Shown: positions 8,420 through 8,567 of the stretch, in pieces
Layout of the letters: the number at the start of each line of letters is the position of its first letter
Numbering within the stretch: the first letter of the stretch is position 1
NCBI GenBank assembly: GCA_031255275.1
Contig: JAIRSV010000121.1
Span: forward strand, 1-8,567
Source of the DNA: Proteiniphilum sp.
GTDB taxonomy: Bacteria; Bacteroidota; Bacteroidia; Bacteroidales; Dysgonomonadaceae
Direction of reading: 5' to 3'
DNA: 8,567 bases
Program-made: the position numbers and the translations under genes
The notes under the pieces: generated by a model
What the model was told of the DNA's origin: nothing
Seen by the model: the letters and a program-made list of their open reading frames with translations, nothing else
Database searches by the model: none

Positions 8420-8428
8420 ACCCGCCCC
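8409..8428. other. Perfect GC-rich hairpin downstream of addA
   Basis: GGGGCGGG (8409-8416) and CCCGCCCC (8421-8428) form a perfect 8-bp all-GC stem around a 4-nt AGCA loop. It could act as a 3' stabilising structure or a barrier for the addA transcript. It is not a canonical intrinsic terminator in either direction: on the plus strand it is followed by GACGAGCGAAAAA rather than a T-run, and on the minus strand no T-run follows. GCTCG (8385-8389) and CGAGC (8431-8435) could close an outer stem around it. Confidence 0.65.
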
Positions 8429-8448
8429 GACGAGCGAAAAAGAAAAAA

Positions 8449-8567
8449 CAGTGTGTTGTTGGAGTCTCGCACGGTGCGAGAAGAAAAAAGCAGTGTGTTG
8501 TTGGAGTCTCGCACGGTGCGAGAAGAAAAAGCAGTGTGTTGTTGGAGTCTCGCACGGTGCGAGAAGA
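8449..8567. repeat. Three identical 36-nt tandem units, each with a perfect 8-1-8 palindrome
   Basis: Units at 8449-8484, 8491-8526 and 8532-8567 are identical over all 36 nt (CAGTGTGTTGTTGGAG, then the palindrome, then AGA). They are separated by A-rich linkers of 6 and 5 nt that differ only in A-run length. Each contains TCTCGCAC-G-GTGCGAGA, centred at 8473, 8515 and 8556. The linkers are far too short for CRISPR spacers, and no T-run follows the hairpin on either strand, so these are not ordinary terminators. The third unit ends at the last base of the window, so the true array length is unknown. They could be a lineage-specific intergenic repeat family or an array of dyad protein-binding sites; the function is unknown. 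Confidence 0.9.

Noticed and set aside
8409..8428. Intrinsic terminator of the addA operon
   Set aside because: The stem is strong, but no T-run follows it on either strand, so I list it only as a hairpin.
8077..8555. Minus-strand open frames over the repeats, encoding repetitive RDSNNTLLF/CETPTTHCFF-type peptides
   Set aside because: They are open because the repeated DNA lacks stops in those frames, several overlapping frames are open at once, and they run antisense into addA.
8449..8567. CRISPR array with 36-nt repeats
   Set aside because: The repeat length fits, but the intervening sequences are only 5-6 nt of nearly identical A-rich DNA, so there are no spacers, and no cas gene is in the window.
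8449..8567. Integron attC-like sites because of GTTGTTGG next to a palindrome
   Set aside because: The conserved GTTRRRY/RYYYAAC core pair is not present and there are no gene cassettes.

Overview
The window looks like chromosomal DNA from a fairly GC-rich member of the Bacteroidales (Bacteroidetes). Four things point there. The nucleoside kinase has threonyl-tRNA-synthetase-like N-terminal domains fused to a uridine-kinase-like domain, an arrangement typical of this phylum. A TATATTTG box (Bacteroidetes TAnnTTTG -7 type) precedes the plus-strand operon. Clear Shine-Dalgarno sequences are scarce. AddA is of the Bacteroidetes type. No finer placement can be supported from sequence alone.

Layout. 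Bases 1-2719 hold a two-gene minus-strand operon: the nucleoside kinase (1049-2719) followed after 4 nt by mnmE (1-1044; its C-terminus lies beyond the window edge). Bases 2720-2805 are an AT-rich divergent intergenic region. A plus-strand cluster then runs 2806-8307: a Na+/phosphate cotransporter with a PhoU-like tail, an eIF1/SUI1-type translation factor 3 nt downstream, and a large AddA/RecB-type helicase-nuclease 27 nt further on. All these reading frames are intact and carry their diagnostic motifs. They are housekeeping functions: tRNA wobble modification, nucleotide salvage, phosphate handling, translation and double-strand-break repair.

Bases 8276-8567 are the only part the genes do not explain. 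A 50-bp element occurs twice (48/50 identical). Its first copy supplies the last codons and the stop codon of addA, and its second copy is followed by a GC-rich perfect hairpin. Between the copies lie tandem GTTGACA heptamers. After them come three identical 36-nt units, each with a perfect 8-1-8 palindrome, at 42- and 41-bp spacing, and the array reaches the window edge and may continue. This is not a CRISPR array because the spacers are only 5-6 nt. It resembles a lineage-specific intergenic repeat family or an ordered array of protein-binding dyads. I found no convincing new multigene system; this repeat block is the best candidate for follow-up.
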